Assembly: GCF_963974515.1 (NCBI RefSeq)
Contig: NZ_CAXBDD010000010.1
Coordinates: forward strand, 1 to 64,000
Source: Sunxiuqinia sp963974515
GTDB taxonomy: Bacteria; Bacteroidota; Bacteroidia; Bacteroidales; Prolixibacteraceae
Direction: 5' to 3'
Length of the DNA: 64,000 nucleotides
The position numbers and the translations under genes were made by a program. The notes beneath the pieces are model-generated. The model searched no databases and had not been told where the DNA came from. It saw only the letters and a list, made by a program, of their open reading frames with translations. Shown one piece after another: positions 15,420 to 25,038 of the stretch; position 1 is the stretch's first letter, and each line of letters begins with the position of its first letter.

Positions 15420-17681
15420 TCATTGGTTTTTGTCTGCCGCTTCAATTTCAAATGGTACCCTGAAGTCGCAGCCGCTTTTAAAGTTGGAGCAGCCCCAGGC
15501 GGTTTTGCCTTTCATGATTTTACCGGTATTGCATTTGGGGCAAGAGGGTTCGTCTTTTATTTCTGGTTGAAGCTTAATGGAGTGGTCTTCATGCAGGAGC
15601 AGCCGACCATCCAGTTTCAGTCCGTTGTAGCTGAAAGCTTTAATTAGGGGCGATTTGCTTTTGGTAGCAAGCGCTTGAACTTGTTTGTCGGTCAGTTTTT
15701 TGCCAAACCATTTGAAGGCAATTTTGAAATGGCAGCCATTGTTCCATTGCGAGCATCCCCAGGCCGCTTTCCCCTTCAGTAGTTTTCCTTTTTTACATTT
15801 CGGACAAATCAATTCTCCGGCAGGTTCGCTCGCTCGTTTCTTCTTTGCTTTGCCAGCCGCCTTATCCGGTTCTTTCGCCTTCGCCTGTTCTTCGGGGTCT
15901 TCTAGAATGGTGATTGCCTTTTTCTTTGAATTTTTCACCTGCCAGATTACTTCGGTCACCATGTTTTTTAGCTCCGCCATAAACTGGGCGATCTCCAGTT
16001 CGCCCGATTCAATCTGACGGAGCTTTCGTTCCCACATGCCGGTCAGTTCAGCCGATTTCAGCAAGTCATTTTCAATGGTGTTGATCAGGTCAATGCCCGT
16101 CGGTGTTGCCACCAGCCGCTTGCGTTCCTTTTGGATGTAACGCCGGCGGAAAAGCGTTTCGATGATGTTGGCGCGGGTCGATGGTCGTCCGATGCCGTTT
16201 TCCTTCATCAGTTCGCGTAGTTCATCATCATCCATATTTTTTCCGGCAGTTTCCATGGCGCGCAGCAAAGTTGCTTCGGTGTAATAGTTAGGTGGTTGGG
16301 TTTGTTTTTCCTGCAATTCGGGTTGGTGTGGCCCATGTTCGCCAGTGCTGAATGCCGGCAAAATGTTGTCGTCGGATTGGCCCGCTTTTTTGTCGTTTTG
16401 AAAGACGGCACGCCAGCCAGGTTTTAAAATTTGCTTGCCGGTCGCCTTAAATTGGTGCTGTTCAATGTTGGCTTCAACCGTGGTGTTGGCAATTTCGCAG
16501 TCGGGGTAAAAAACCGCGATAAAGCGTTTGACGACCATGTCATAAACTTTGCGTTCAGCTTCGGTCAGGTCGATACGGTAAACGCCGGTAGGAATAATGG
16601 CGTGGTGATCGGTGATCTTCTTGTTGTCGAATACTTTTTTCGATTTTCGGATTTTCCCTCCGCTCAACACTGGCTGGGTAAGGCTTTCATAGCCTTTCAG
16701 CGCTTTTAGTGTACCGGGTACTTTCTTATAGATATCATCCGACAAAAATGTAGTATCGACACGTGGATAGGTGGTGATTTTCTTTTCGTAAAGCGACTGG
16801 ATGGTGCGCAGGGTCTCGTCGGCACTCAGGTTCAGCTTGCGGTTGCATTCCACTTGCAGCGAGGTAAGGTCGAACAAGCGAGGCGGGTGTTCCTTGCTGT
16901 TTTTCTTTTCAATTTTCCCGATAAAAAGATCCTTGTCCGAAATTTCCTGCAATACTGTTTCTGCTTTTTCTTTTTGCTGGAATCGTCCAGTTGTGTACGA
17001 AAAAGTGGCTTCGCGATACCAGGTTTTAATTTCCCAAAATGGTTCGGGTTTGAAGTTGACAATTTCCAGCTGACGGTTTACAATCAGCGCTAGGGTGGGG
17101 GTTTGCACCCGGCCAATGGAAAGCACTTGCTTGTTTTGTCCGTATTTGAGGGTGTACAGGCGGGTGGCGTTCATTCCCAAAAGCCAGTCGCCAATGGCCC
17201 GGGCGCTTCCGGCTTCGTACAGTTTATCAAATTCTTCGCCAGGCAACAGTTTTTCAAAACCTTCCTGAATGGCTTCTTCGGTCAGCGAGGAAATCCATAG
17301 CCGCTTGATTGGCGCCCGGTTGCCTGCCTTGGCCAGCACCCAGCGCTGAATCAGCTCTCCTTCCTGGCCGGCATCGCCGCAGTTAATGATTTCGTCGGCT
17401 TTGGAGATCAGTCGTTCCAATATCGAAAACTGCTTTTTCACCCCCGAATCATCAATCACTTTTATGCCAAAACGCTTGGGAATCATGGGCAGCTCGTGAA
17501 TATTCCAGTATTTCCAGCGGGTGGTGTAGTCGTGTGGTTCCTTCAGCGTACACAAATGCCCAAAGGTCCAGCTCACCTGGTAGCCATTTCCTTCAAAATA
17601 GCCATCATGCCGGGATTTCGCTCCAATAATTTGTGCAATCTCTTTTGCTACACTTGGTTTTTCTGCAATACAAACTTTCAT
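15420..17681 (-). CDS. topB: DNA topoisomerase III with two C-terminal zinc ribbons
   Basis: Type IA topoisomerase acting on single-stranded DNA, relaxing and decatenating. The 753-residue protein starts with the TOPRIM domain (MKVCIAEKPSVAKEI and CGDAGQEGEL at 101-110). The catalytic tyrosine is Y305 in TTYPRVDT, and NGIGRPSTRA and ATPTG are present. A Lys-rich linker near residue 630 leads to two four-cysteine ribbons with the same design, CPKCKKGKLLKGKAAWGC and CPKCNTGKIMKGKTAWGC. The duplicated ribbon repeats are more alike than chance, suggesting an internal duplication. The function is firmly assigned; why it lies here is unclear. Confidence 0.95.
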   Translation of the reverse strand: MKVCIAEKPSVAKEIAQIIGAKSRHDGYFEGNGYQVSWTFGHLCTLKEPHDYTTRWKYWNIHELPMIPKRFGIKVIDDSGVKKQFSILERLISKADEIINCGDAGQEGELIQRWVLAKAGNRAPIKRLWISSLTEEAIQEGFEKLLPGEEFDKLYEAGSARAIGDWLLGMNATRLYTLKYGQNKQVLSIGRVQTPTLALIVNRQLEIVNFKPEPFWEIKTWYREATFSYTTGRFQQKEKAETVLQEISDKDLFIGKIEKKNSKEHPPRLFDLTSLQVECNRKLNLSADETLRTIQSLYEKKITTYPRVDTTFLSDDIYKKVPGTLKALKGYESLTQPVLSGGKIRKSKKVFDNKKITDHHAIIPTGVYRIDLTEAERKVYDMVVKRFIAVFYPDCEIANTTVEANIEQHQFKATGKQILKPGWRAVFQNDKKAGQSDDNILPAFSTGEHGPHQPELQEKQTQPPNYYTEATLLRAMETAGKNMDDDELRELMKENGIGRPSTRANIIETLFRRRYIQKERKRLVATPTGIDLINTIENDLLKSAELTGMWERKLRQIESGELEIAQFMAELKNMVTEVIWQVKNSKKKAITILEDPEEQAKAKEPDKAAGKAKKKRASEPAGELICPKCKKGKLLKGKAAWGCSQWNNGCHFKIAFKWFGKKLTDKQVQALATKSKSPLIKAFSYNGLKLDGRLLLHEDHSIKLQPEIKDEPSCPKCNTGKIMKGKTAWGCSNFKSGCDFRVPFEIEAADKNQ

Positions 17682-17715
17682 GAAAAGTGGTCAGTTGTCC
17701 GTTCTCGGTTTTCAG

Positions 17716-18546
17716 TTAAAGCAACTTGATGCCATTATCTTCGATGCTAATGAGCCGTTGCCTGTACAGGGCTCCAATGGCTTTTTTAAAGTTCTTTTTA
17801 CTGATATATAGGGTCTGTTTAATTAGCTCGGGGGAACTTTTATCGGTTAACGAGAGAAATCCGCTGTTGGCAGCCAGTTTGTTGAGAATGGATTGCGAGA
17901 TGTCGTCGATTTTTTCGTAGCCTTCTTTTTGAAGTGACAAGTCAATCTTTTCATCTTCGCGGATGGTTTTGATGAAGCCTTTCAGCCTTTGTCCGGTTGT
18001 AAGTGGTTGAAAAACTTCATTTTTATAAAGCATTCCCCAATGGCTGTTGTCGATGATGGCTTTAAATCCCAAATCAGTTTGTCCGGCTATAAGCAGGTCT
18101 ACTTCTTCACCCACTTCATAATCAACCGGAATGTTGTCCACACATTTGTCCAGCTTTGAAGTGGCGACAATACGCTGGCTTTCATTGTCCAGGTAAACAT
18201 ACACGAGGTAGGACTTTCCGGCTTCCATGGTTTGCTGCTGCTCGCGGAAGGGCACCAGCAAATCTTTGGGCAATCCCCAGTCCAGAAAGGCACCCACCGA
18301 GGTAACCGAAACGACGGTCAGCAGAGCAAAATCGCCCACCATTGCTTTGGGCTTTTCGTTGGTTGCCAACAGCCGATCTTCCGAATCGAGGTAAATAAAT
18401 ACCTCGAGCGTGTCTCCCGGCTTGGATCCTTCGGGCACGTAGCGTTTGGGCATCAGGATTTCGCCATGTGGGCCGCCATCAAGATAAACACCAAAATCTA
18501 CTTCTTTTACAACTTCCAATTCGTTTATTAAGCCAATTGCTGCCAT
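17716..18546 (-). CDS. CvfB/YitL-type S1 RNA-binding protein
   Basis: A 276-residue protein of the CvfB family, which has S1-type RNA-binding domains followed by a C-terminal winged helix. Domains: S1-like at 1-65 (VDFGVYLDGGPHGEILMPKRY), S1 at 70-135 (GAFLDWGLPKDLLVPFREQ), a third S1 at about 140-210 (DLGFKAIIDNSHWGMLYKNE), and the winged helix from 220 (ILNKLAANSGFLSLTDKSSPE). In staphylococci the family influences virulence gene expression; the general role is post-transcriptional regulation. It is 34 nt upstream of topB. Confidence 0.9.
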   Translation of the reverse strand: MAAIGLINELEVVKEVDFGVYLDGGPHGEILMPKRYVPEGSKPGDTLEVFIYLDSEDRLLATNEKPKAMVGDFALLTVVSVTSVGAFLDWGLPKDLLVPFREQQQTMEAGKSYLVYVYLDNESQRIVATSKLDKCVDNIPVDYEVGEEVDLLIAGQTDLGFKAIIDNSHWGMLYKNEVFQPLTTGQRLKGFIKTIREDEKIDLSLQKEGYEKIDDISQSILNKLAANSGFLSLTDKSSPELIKQTLYISKKNFKKAIGALYRQRLISIEDNGIKLL

Positions 18547-18657
18547 TGTTTTTCAATTTTAAAGTCTTGCACTTCTTCTGCTTTGTGATCGCTTTTATCT
18601 TCGGATTGTTAAACCCTGATAGACGACGTTCAAAAATTCAGACTTATTGCTATCGGG

Positions 18658-18665
18658 CAAAGGTA
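18658..18665 (-). promoter_or_regulatory. candidate promoter box for cvfB
   Basis: Minus-strand TACCTTTG fits TAnnTTTG and lies 112 nt before the cvfB ATG. A TTG (forward CAA 18690-18692) is found with a 24-nt spacer, at the long edge of what is seen in Bacteroidota. Confidence 0.35.
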
Positions 18666-18767
18666 CGTTTTCGGAGGAAATATTGATAACAACCCACCGA
18701 TTTAATGGGAAAAGGAAAACGGTTCAGGAGAAAAGGCTTATTTTTGACGCTCAAACAGGAAATGCTT

Positions 18768-19865
18768 ATGTCAAAGGTTAAGATAGGATTTTTAGGTGCC
18801 GGCGGAATTGCCAAAGCACATGCTTTTTCATTGAATTCGCTACGCTATTTTTATCCGAAAACGCCGCAGGTGGTTTTTGAGTCGGTATGTTCGCAGCGGC
18901 TGGAAAGCCGCGGGCAGTTTGCTGAAAGCTATGGTTTTCGGCAAGCGCAGTCGTTCGATGATTTTGTGCAGAATGAGGCGATTGACACGGTGCTGATTCT
19001 GGGGCCGAACAAGGTACATGCCGATCATCTGAAGGCAGTGGCTACGATGCCGAATGTAAGGCGAATTTACCTTGAAAAGCCCGTATGTTCCAGCCTACAG
19101 GAAGAAAAGGAATTGGCTGCCTTGCCGCTGGATGGACGGAAAGTCCAGCTTGGTTTTCAGTATTTGCAAACGGCTTCGGTGCGCGAAGCCATCGACTTTT
19201 GGAAGTCGGGAAAGCTTGGGAAGCCGATTCATTTCGATTTAAAATACTTTCACGGCGACTATTTGCAAAAAAGCTACCGCGACAAGCGGCAGACCCGCTT
19301 GACGCCTGCTCCTGATGGTGGCGCAATGGCTGATCTGGGCTCGCATGGCATTAGTTTGCTGTTGGCATTTTTTGGAGAGCAACTGGAAATTACCAGTGCA
19401 TTGCAGGGAGGGCAGTTTGCCGACGTTCCCAAGGATTCGGATTTATTCTCGCTGATTTCGATTGTTGAGCTGAAAACCCGGGCCGTAGGTAATCTGTCGG
19501 CCAGCCGAATCAGTTCAGGAACCGGTGATTTGGTTCATCTTGAAATTTACGCCGAAAAAGGAACGCTGCGCTATTCATCGCACCGGGCCGAATCGTTCGA
19601 GTATTTTTTGGAAGAAACGCAACAATGGGTAAGCCAGCCTGTTGGCAGTCATTATAAGCCCATCAGCAGTTTTCCTTCGGGACATGTGCCACCGGGTTGG
19701 CTGCGCTCCATGATTCATGGGCATTACCTGTTTTTAGGCGGTCGCGATGAGAAAGCGTTTGTGCCCGATTTGAAGCATGGTTTGGAGGTTCAACGCTTAG
19801 TTCGCGAAACGGCAGAGCATTTAAATACCTATAGAAAACAACTGGAAAAGTATGGCGAGAAGTAG
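18768..19865 (+). CDS. Gfo/Idh/MocA-family oxidoreductase
   Basis: NAD(P)-dependent sugar or inositol dehydrogenase-type enzyme of 365 residues. The Rossmann start VKIGFLGAGGIAKAHA and the EKPVCSS motif (the EKP of the family) are clear, followed by a C-terminal alpha/beta domain with GGGAMADLGSHG-like DGGAMADLGSHG. I choose the ATG at 18768, eight bases after an AGGA ribosome site; the 21-residue extension upstream is basic and non-family. It overlaps malQ by 14 nt, so the two are co-translated. A TATTTTTG box at 18739-18746 may be its promoter. The substrate is unknown; the malQ link suggests a sugar. Confidence 0.88.
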   Translation: MSKVKIGFLGAGGIAKAHAFSLNSLRYFYPKTPQVVFESVCSQRLESRGQFAESYGFRQAQSFDDFVQNEAIDTVLILGPNKVHADHLKAVATMPNVRRIYLEKPVCSSLQEEKELAALPLDGRKVQLGFQYLQTASVREAIDFWKSGKLGKPIHFDLKYFHGDYLQKSYRDKRQTRLTPAPDGGAMADLGSHGISLLLAFFGEQLEITSALQGGQFADVPKDSDLFSLISIVELKTRAVGNLSASRISSGTGDLVHLEIYAEKGTLRYSSHRAESFEYFLEETQQWVSQPVGSHYKPISSFPSGHVPPGWLRSMIHGHYLFLGGRDEKAFVPDLKHGLEVQRLVRETAEHLNTYRKQLEKYGEK

Positions 19866-21333
19866 CGGAATTTTAGTGCATATCAGTTCACTGCCCGGAA
19901 AATACGGGATTGGAAGCATGGGCGAAGATGCTTTTACCTTTGTAGATTTCCTGAAAGAAACCGGACAAAAATATTGGCAGATTTTACCGCTTGGGCCAAC
20001 GGGTTACGGCAATTCACCTTACCAAAGCTATTCGGCGTTTGCAGGAAGCGACTTGTTGATCAGTTTGGATAAGCTGGTGGAAGACAAGCTGCTGAAGCCC
20101 GAAGAATTACTTGATCTAACTCATTTCTCGGAGCGGAAAGTAGAATACGAAAAGATTGGTGTGTTGAAAAGTAGTCTATTGAAGAAAGCTTTTGGACGGT
20201 TCAATACCAAATTTGACGACTTTAAGGACGCTTATTATAACTTTTTGGGCGAGCATTCATGGTGGCTTGATGATTATGCTTTGTTCCAGGCGTTGAAGGA
20301 ATATAACTTGGATGTGATCTGGAACGAGTGGAAAGCCGATTATAAAAAGCGGGATGTGCACTCGCTCGATAAAGCCCATTTACAGTATGCGGAGTCGATT
20401 AATTTTCATCGTTTTGTGCAGTTTATTTTTTTTAAGCAGTGGTTTGAACTGAAACAATATGCCAATGACCTTGGGATTCAGTTGTTTGGCGATTTGCCTT
20501 TGTATGTGTCGCTGGATAGCTCAGATGTGTGGGGAAATCAGGATATTTTTCTGCTGGATGATGAAGGAAAACCAACGCATGTTGGAGGTGTTCCTCCCGA
20601 TTATTTTAGTGAAACCGGCCAGCTTTGGGGTTGTCCTGTATTTGACTGGAACCGGTTGGCTGAGCGGGGTTTTGATTGGTGGATGGCACGCTTGCATTTC
20701 TGTCTAAATATGTTCGATGTCATCCGCATTGATCATTTCCGGGGCTTGGAGTCATTTTGGTCGGTTCCGGCTAGCGAAAAGACAGCCATAAACGGCCAGT
20801 GGTGGCCGGCCAAGGGGTACGAATTGCTTCAAATGTTGCAATCGCAACTGGGTGAGCTGCCTGTGATTGCTGAAGACTTAGGCGTGATAACGCCGGAAGT
20901 GGAAAAGTTGCGTGACGATTTTAATTTGCCGGGGATGAAAGTTTTGCAGTTTGGTTTCGCCTCGGACGCAACCAACGAGCACCTACCCCACAACTACGGG
21001 AAGAATTTTGTGGTTTACACCGGGACGCACGATAACAACACCACACTGGGTTGGCTGAAGTCGGCTACGAAGAAAGAGCAAAGAAATATTCGGAAATATT
21101 TCAGGCGAACCCGACGTCGGGCGCTTGACCCGGTGATTGAAGCTTGCTGGGGTTCTGTAGCTGAAATCGCGATTATGCCCATGCAAGACTTGCTTCGGCT
21201 CGATGCCAAAGGGCGGATGAATGTTCCCGGGGTACCCTCAGGAAACTGGGAGTGGCGCTTCCGCTGGAGGCAACTCCGGCAGTCGAGGCGTGACTTTCTG
21301 AAAGAAATTACCCAAAAATATAATCGAAGATAG
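19852..21333 (+). CDS. malQ: 4-alpha-glucanotransferase (amylomaltase, GH77)
   Basis: Transfers alpha-1,4-glucan segments between maltodextrins or starch fragments in the cytoplasm. The 493-residue protein has the GH77 marks: RSSGILVHISSLPGKYGIG at the start, LPLGPTGYGNSPYQSYSAFAG, the nucleophile Asp in VIRIDHFRGLE, acid/base in IAEDLGVITPEV, and YTGTHDNNTT. The start overlaps the preceding oxidoreductase. The length matches bacterial short-form MalQ, without the carbohydrate-binding modules found in many Bacteroides enzymes. Confidence 0.95.
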   Translation: MARSSGILVHISSLPGKYGIGSMGEDAFTFVDFLKETGQKYWQILPLGPTGYGNSPYQSYSAFAGSDLLISLDKLVEDKLLKPEELLDLTHFSERKVEYEKIGVLKSSLLKKAFGRFNTKFDDFKDAYYNFLGEHSWWLDDYALFQALKEYNLDVIWNEWKADYKKRDVHSLDKAHLQYAESINFHRFVQFIFFKQWFELKQYANDLGIQLFGDLPLYVSLDSSDVWGNQDIFLLDDEGKPTHVGGVPPDYFSETGQLWGCPVFDWNRLAERGFDWWMARLHFCLNMFDVIRIDHFRGLESFWSVPASEKTAINGQWWPAKGYELLQMLQSQLGELPVIAEDLGVITPEVEKLRDDFNLPGMKVLQFGFASDATNEHLPHNYGKNFVVYTGTHDNNTTLGWLKSATKKEQRNIRKYFRRTRRRALDPVIEACWGSVAEIAIMPMQDLLRLDAKGRMNVPGVPSGNWEWRFRWRQLRQSRRDFLKEITQKYNRR

Positions 21334-21361
21334 TTTTATGCCTGTGTGGTTGTCACACGTT

Positions 21362-21907
21362 TCAGTCTAATTTTTTAGCAATTCGCTTGATGGTGTTCCA
21401 GTTTCGGGTGGTCATGGTTGCTTTGCCAAAAAGCTGTCCCAGGGCATCCATTCCTTTGACCGTGTTGGTTACCGAAAGATCGAGCACACTGCAAATGGCT
21501 TTCTGGTATACTGACAGGATGCGAAATGAGCCATCATCCGCAGTCCACGGCAATTCGATTCGGGTTTTCGGGTTTTGTTTCAAAAAAGAAACATACAAAC
21601 GGGTGTCTTTGGTTTCTTCTACTCCTTTAAATGGCTGGGAGCGGATCAGTTGACGGATGTCGTCAGCAGTTCGAATCAGCACCGGGATCGGAAATCCGAA
21701 GGCTTTTTCAAGGCCTGTGCTGAGTTGCTCTTCTGGGGCTGTTTTCAAATAGAAAGTTCCTTCAAAAATTACATTTCCGGAGTTGAGCAGCGTTTGCACC
21801 TTTTCGAAGCCCATTTTTTCCATCGTTGTTCGTAGGTCGGCCATGGGGACTTTATGATGTCCGCCAACGTTGATGCCCCTAAGGAGGGCTACATAAGTTT
21901 CTGACAT
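21362..21907 (-). CDS. DUF1697 family protein
   Basis: A 182-residue soluble protein of unknown function. The family signature YVALLRGINVGGHHKVPM opens the protein, followed by TLLNSGNVIFEG, and the tail TTRNWNTIKRIA is also typical. I start at the ATG at 21907; the 18 residues before it in the longer frame do not fit. It is convergent with malQ, with 28 nt between them holding a small GTGTG/CACAC hairpin. Nothing in the neighbourhood suggests a role. Confidence 0.88.
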   Translation of the reverse strand: MSETYVALLRGINVGGHHKVPMADLRTTMEKMGFEKVQTLLNSGNVIFEGTFYLKTAPEEQLSTGLEKAFGFPIPVLIRTADDIRQLIRSQPFKGVEETKDTRLYVSFLKQNPKTRIELPWTADDGSFRILSVYQKAICSVLDLSVTNTVKGMDALGQLFGKATMTTRNWNTIKRIAKKLD

Positions 21908-22062
21908 GGTATTTGTTTTATAAATATCGGCTCGATTATCTAATGTCATTAAAATAGCCACTCATGGTTATTAGGTGGCCATTGATTCGTTTTGAAACGA
22001 TTAGTGACGCCAAATCGTTCATTGCTGAATGCAGTTGCAGTCCAAATTTCAAAAGGCTGTGT

Positions 22063-23493
22063 TTATACCTGCATTCGTTTCCAGGCTCCCCGGCTAAACA
22101 GCCACAGTGTAAATAAGCCGGCAGATGTTTCGGAAAAAAAGACGGCCCAGAAAACACCTGAGTGTTGCCACCCGAATTGGATGGCCAGAACATATGACAA
22201 GGGGATTTGAATCATCCAGAAGAAGACCAGGTTGATTTTTGTTGGCGTTTTGGTGTCGCCGGCGCCATTGAAAGCCTGAGTCGAAACCATCCACCATCCG
22301 TAAATCAGGTAGGAGTACGATAAGATGCGTATCCATTCGGAGCCAATTGCGATTACCTGGCTGTTCGAAGTGAAAATTTGCATGAGAGATTGGTTGAAGA
22401 AGAAGTAAACCACCGATACGATCACTAAGAACCCCATGTTGTAAAGTCCGATTTTCCAGATGGATGATTCGGCGCGCTCCGGCCTTCCTGCTCCCAGGTT
22501 TTGTCCCACCAGGGTTGCTGCTGCATTCGACAGCCCCCAGGCTGGCATCAAGGTAAACAGCATGATCCGCAGGGCGATGGTTGAGCCGGCAACGGCTTCG
22601 CTCCCGACATCGGCCAGAATTCGCATCAGGAAGATCCATGAAGTCATTGCCACAATCATTTGCCCGATTCCCCCAATTGATGTGCGCAAAATGTTGACTG
22701 TTGTTTTGGCATCCCAGTGAATGTGCGAACGGGTGGCCCGAATGTGCTTGCCTCCTCTGAAAAGTACCCACAACTGGGTGGCTACGCCAATGCCCCGGCC
22801 AATATTGGTGGCAATGGCCGCTCCTTCGATACCCATAGCCGGAATAGGGCCTAGTCCGAAGATGAGCAGCGGGTCCAGGGCAATATTGATCCCGTTGGAA
22901 ATCCAGAGCACGCGCATGGCAATAGCCGCGTCGCCTGCTCCGCGAAACACGGCATTGATAACAAAAAGTAGCATGATAATGCCATTTCCGCCAAGCATCC
23001 ATTGCGTGTAGCGGTAGCCGTGTTCAATGGCCCATTCGTCGGCGCCCATCAACGCGAGCAGATCCTTCGCAAAAAAGATGCCTCCCAGCGCAAAGGGGAC
23101 AGAGGCCAAAATGGCCAGGAAAATGGACTGGATGGCTGATGTTCCGGCGCCTTCCTTGTCTTTTTCGCCAATGCGCCGCGCTACGATGGCCGTCACGGCG
23201 GTTGCCAGTCCCATGGCAATGGAGTAAAGTAAAAAGAGATAGGTTTCGGTTAAGCCGACCGTAGCTACAGCCGACGCACCTAGCTTGCCCACAAAATAAA
23301 TGTCAACCACAGCAAAGGTTGATTCCATAACCAATTCCAAAATCATGGGTACAGCTAACAGGAAGATGGCCTTTTTGAGTCCAATCTGCGTGTAGTCCGA
23401 TTCGGTGCCTTTGAGTGCGTTTTTAAACTCTTGCCAGATGGATGTGCGCTGGCGCGTTGTAGAATGGCTTAGGGGGTAACTCTCTTCTTTCAC
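22063..23493 (-). CDS. MATE-family efflux transporter
   Basis: A 476-residue inner-membrane multidrug/toxin extruder with about 12 hydrophobic segments from residue 40 on. Family marks are FLLAVPMILELVMESTFAVVDIYFVGKLGASAVATVGLT in the first helix pair (shown in the sequence at 45-85), and LVGQNLGAGRPERAE in the second half. The N-terminal 38 residues are hydrophilic. Ion coupling (Na+ or H+) cannot be read reliably. No local regulator is evident. Confidence 0.9.
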   Translation of the reverse strand: MKEESYPLSHSTTRQRTSIWQEFKNALKGTESDYTQIGLKKAIFLLAVPMILELVMESTFAVVDIYFVGKLGASAVATVGLTETYLFLLYSIAMGLATAVTAIVARRIGEKDKEGAGTSAIQSIFLAILASVPFALGGIFFAKDLLALMGADEWAIEHGYRYTQWMLGGNGIIMLLFVINAVFRGAGDAAIAMRVLWISNGINIALDPLLIFGLGPIPAMGIEGAAIATNIGRGIGVATQLWVLFRGGKHIRATRSHIHWDAKTTVNILRTSIGGIGQMIVAMTSWIFLMRILADVGSEAVAGSTIALRIMLFTLMPAWGLSNAAATLVGQNLGAGRPERAESSIWKIGLYNMGFLVIVSVVYFFFNQSLMQIFTSNSQVIAIGSEWIRILSYSYLIYGWWMVSTQAFNGAGDTKTPTKINLVFFWMIQIPLSYVLAIQFGWQHSGVFWAVFFSETSAGLFTLWLFSRGAWKRMQV

Positions 23494-23574
23494 ATCGATT
23501 CAATTTCTGTTCATAAAGATTTGTAAGACGGCCTAGTGTCATCAAAAGTTGCGTTGGCCACTTAAACTTCCTGG

Positions 23575-24027
23575 TCACTTACCATCGAGTGGTTCTGCCA
23601 GCCCGATGAGAATCCCCTCGGGGCCGCGAATGTAGCAGAGCCGATACGCGTTTTCGTACTGAACGACTTCGCCGACGAGATGGGCGTCGTGCTTGCTGAG
23701 CCTGGACAGTAGCTCATCGATGTCTTCAACAGCAAACATGACACGCAGGTAGCCGAGAGCGTTGACCGGGGCAATGCGGTGATCAGAGACAACCGGCGGG
23801 GTCAGGAATCGCGAAATCTCCAGTCGGCTGTGTCCATCGGGGGTAACCATCATGGCGATCTCCACACGCTGGGTGTCCAGTCCGGTAACGCGACCCGCCC
23901 ATTCCCCTTCGACGATGGTCCGCCCCTCGAGCTCCAGACCGATTTCCGTAAAAAAGGAGATGGCCTTATCGAGTGATTCGACAACGAGGCCAACATTGTC
24001 CATTCGTAGTAATTTGTTTTCTGCCAT
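23575..24027 (-). CDS. VOC-family (glyoxalase/bleomycin resistance-like) protein
   Basis: A 150-residue metal-binding fold protein of the vicinal oxygen chelate superfamily, with two beta-alpha-beta-beta-beta modules. The first contains MDNVGLVVESLDKAISFFTEIGLELEG, the second ALGYLRVMFAVEDIDELLSRL, ending YIRGPEGILIGLAEPL. The ATG at 24027 (MAENKLL) is chosen over a longer frame. It stands at the left of a minus-strand series of small enzymes up to 26.4 kb. The substrate is unknown. Confidence 0.85.
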   Translation of the reverse strand: MAENKLLRMDNVGLVVESLDKAISFFTEIGLELEGRTIVEGEWAGRVTGLDTQRVEIAMMVTPDGHSRLEISRFLTPPVVSDHRIAPVNALGYLRVMFAVEDIDELLSRLSKHDAHLVGEVVQYENAYRLCYIRGPEGILIGLAEPLDGK

Positions 24028-24078
24028 AATTTGATCGTTTTGCAGCAACCCGAAGGTGGCGATTTCGGAACACTTTCG

Positions 24079-24657
24079 TTATGATTCTCTGTCCAACAAG
24101 TAATTCAGTTCAGTTACCCCGCAAGTAAATTGTCGAGTCGCAGGCAATAGCTTGAGCGTTATTTTTTCTTTGATGTCTGCAAACAATGGAATGCCTTTTC
24201 CGAGAATAATTGGATTGACAAATAACCAGTAGCCGTCAATTAAGTTTTGTTGAATGAGTGAATGTGTTGCTGTCGGGCTGCCAAAAAGCAAGATGTCTTC
24301 ACCCACCTGTTGTTTTATTTCATTAATGCTGGCTGGAAGATTGTCACGGATAATGGTTGTGTTGGCCAAATCCGCATTTTTTATTGTTTTTGATAGAACC
24401 ACTTTGTGAACTTTGCTATACCACTTAGAATGTTCAATGTCATGTTTGGTTGCTGTCGGCTTGTCTCCTGCTGTCGGCCAGTAGCTTTCCATCATCTGAT
24501 AAGTTACTCGTCCATATAAGGCCGTGTCGCCTTTGCTGATCCGCTGACCGACATAGTCAAAAATTTCCTGGTCAACTTTAATCCAGTTCATTTCTCCGTT
24601 CGGTCCTGCTACAAAACCGTCAAGCGATACGTGCATAAATGAAATTATTTTCCTCAT
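24079..24657 (-). CDS. dihydrofolate reductase-family (RibD-C-like) protein
   Basis: A 192-residue protein of the RibD C-terminal/DHFR superfamily, NADPH-binding. It starts MRKIISFMHVSLDGFVAGPNGEMNW, characteristic of this group, and has GRVTYQMMESYWP, then DILLFGSPTATHSLIQQNLIDGYWLFVNPIILGKG, the usual C-terminal pattern. Start set at the ATG at 24657; the upstream 17 codons are not family-like. It is not a true folate-pathway DHFR by length and motifs; the physiological substrate is unknown. Confidence 0.86.
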   Translation of the reverse strand: MRKIISFMHVSLDGFVAGPNGEMNWIKVDQEIFDYVGQRISKGDTALYGRVTYQMMESYWPTAGDKPTATKHDIEHSKWYSKVHKVVLSKTIKNADLANTTIIRDNLPASINEIKQQVGEDILLFGSPTATHSLIQQNLIDGYWLFVNPIILGKGIPLFADIKEKITLKLLPATRQFTCGVTELNYLLDRES

Positions 24658-24735
24658 GAATTTGCTTTCTTTATTTGATTGTCGGCTGTTCCTTGCCATA
24701 CCTGCCAATTCAATGGCTATACGGACAATCCGATT

Positions 24736-25038
24736 TTATTTTTTCGACCTCGGGTCGGTTTGAAATCGGAGTCCATGTTCTTTTAGTGCCGAATGAAGCT
24801 TTGGCAAGGAACTCTTTCCCATACCATGCAGTTGTAAAATCTCCGATTCGCTCCGTTCAGCCAGTTGCTGTATTGTTAAAATACCCTCGTTTTCCAAAGC
24901 TCTTCTTGCCGGAGCTGCAAGCGAGGAAAGAAAACCGGCCGTTGGCTTTCGCTCCTCTTCGCAAACCGGGCAAGTAGGGCAGTCACTGCTTTTGTAGTAC
25001 AGGTGACCATTTTTACAGGTTCGTAATGATGCCGGCAT
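24736..25038 (-). CDS. zinc-ribbon plus alpha-CTD-like helix-hairpin-helix protein
   Basis: A 100-residue two-domain protein. Residues 6-28 form a small ribbon (TCKNGHLYYKSSDCPTC then CPVCEEE) and residues 40-95 form a helix-hairpin-helix resembling the RNA polymerase alpha C-terminal domain: LAAPARRALENEGILTIQQLAERSESEILQLHGMGKSSL. The ATG at 25038 overlaps the stop of the PhnB-like gene (TGATG), so it is translationally coupled. I do not know a function; a nucleic-acid binding role is plausible. Confidence 0.8.
   Translation of the reverse strand: MPASLRTCKNGHLYYKSSDCPTCPVCEEERKPTAGFLSSLAAPARRALENEGILTIQQLAERSESEILQLHGMGKSSLPKLHSALKEHGLRFQTDPRSKK

Noticed and set aside
22094..23002. 302-codon open frame on the minus strand
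   Set aside because: It lies fully inside the MATE gene in another frame; its translation is rich in His and Arg with no membrane segments or family motif.
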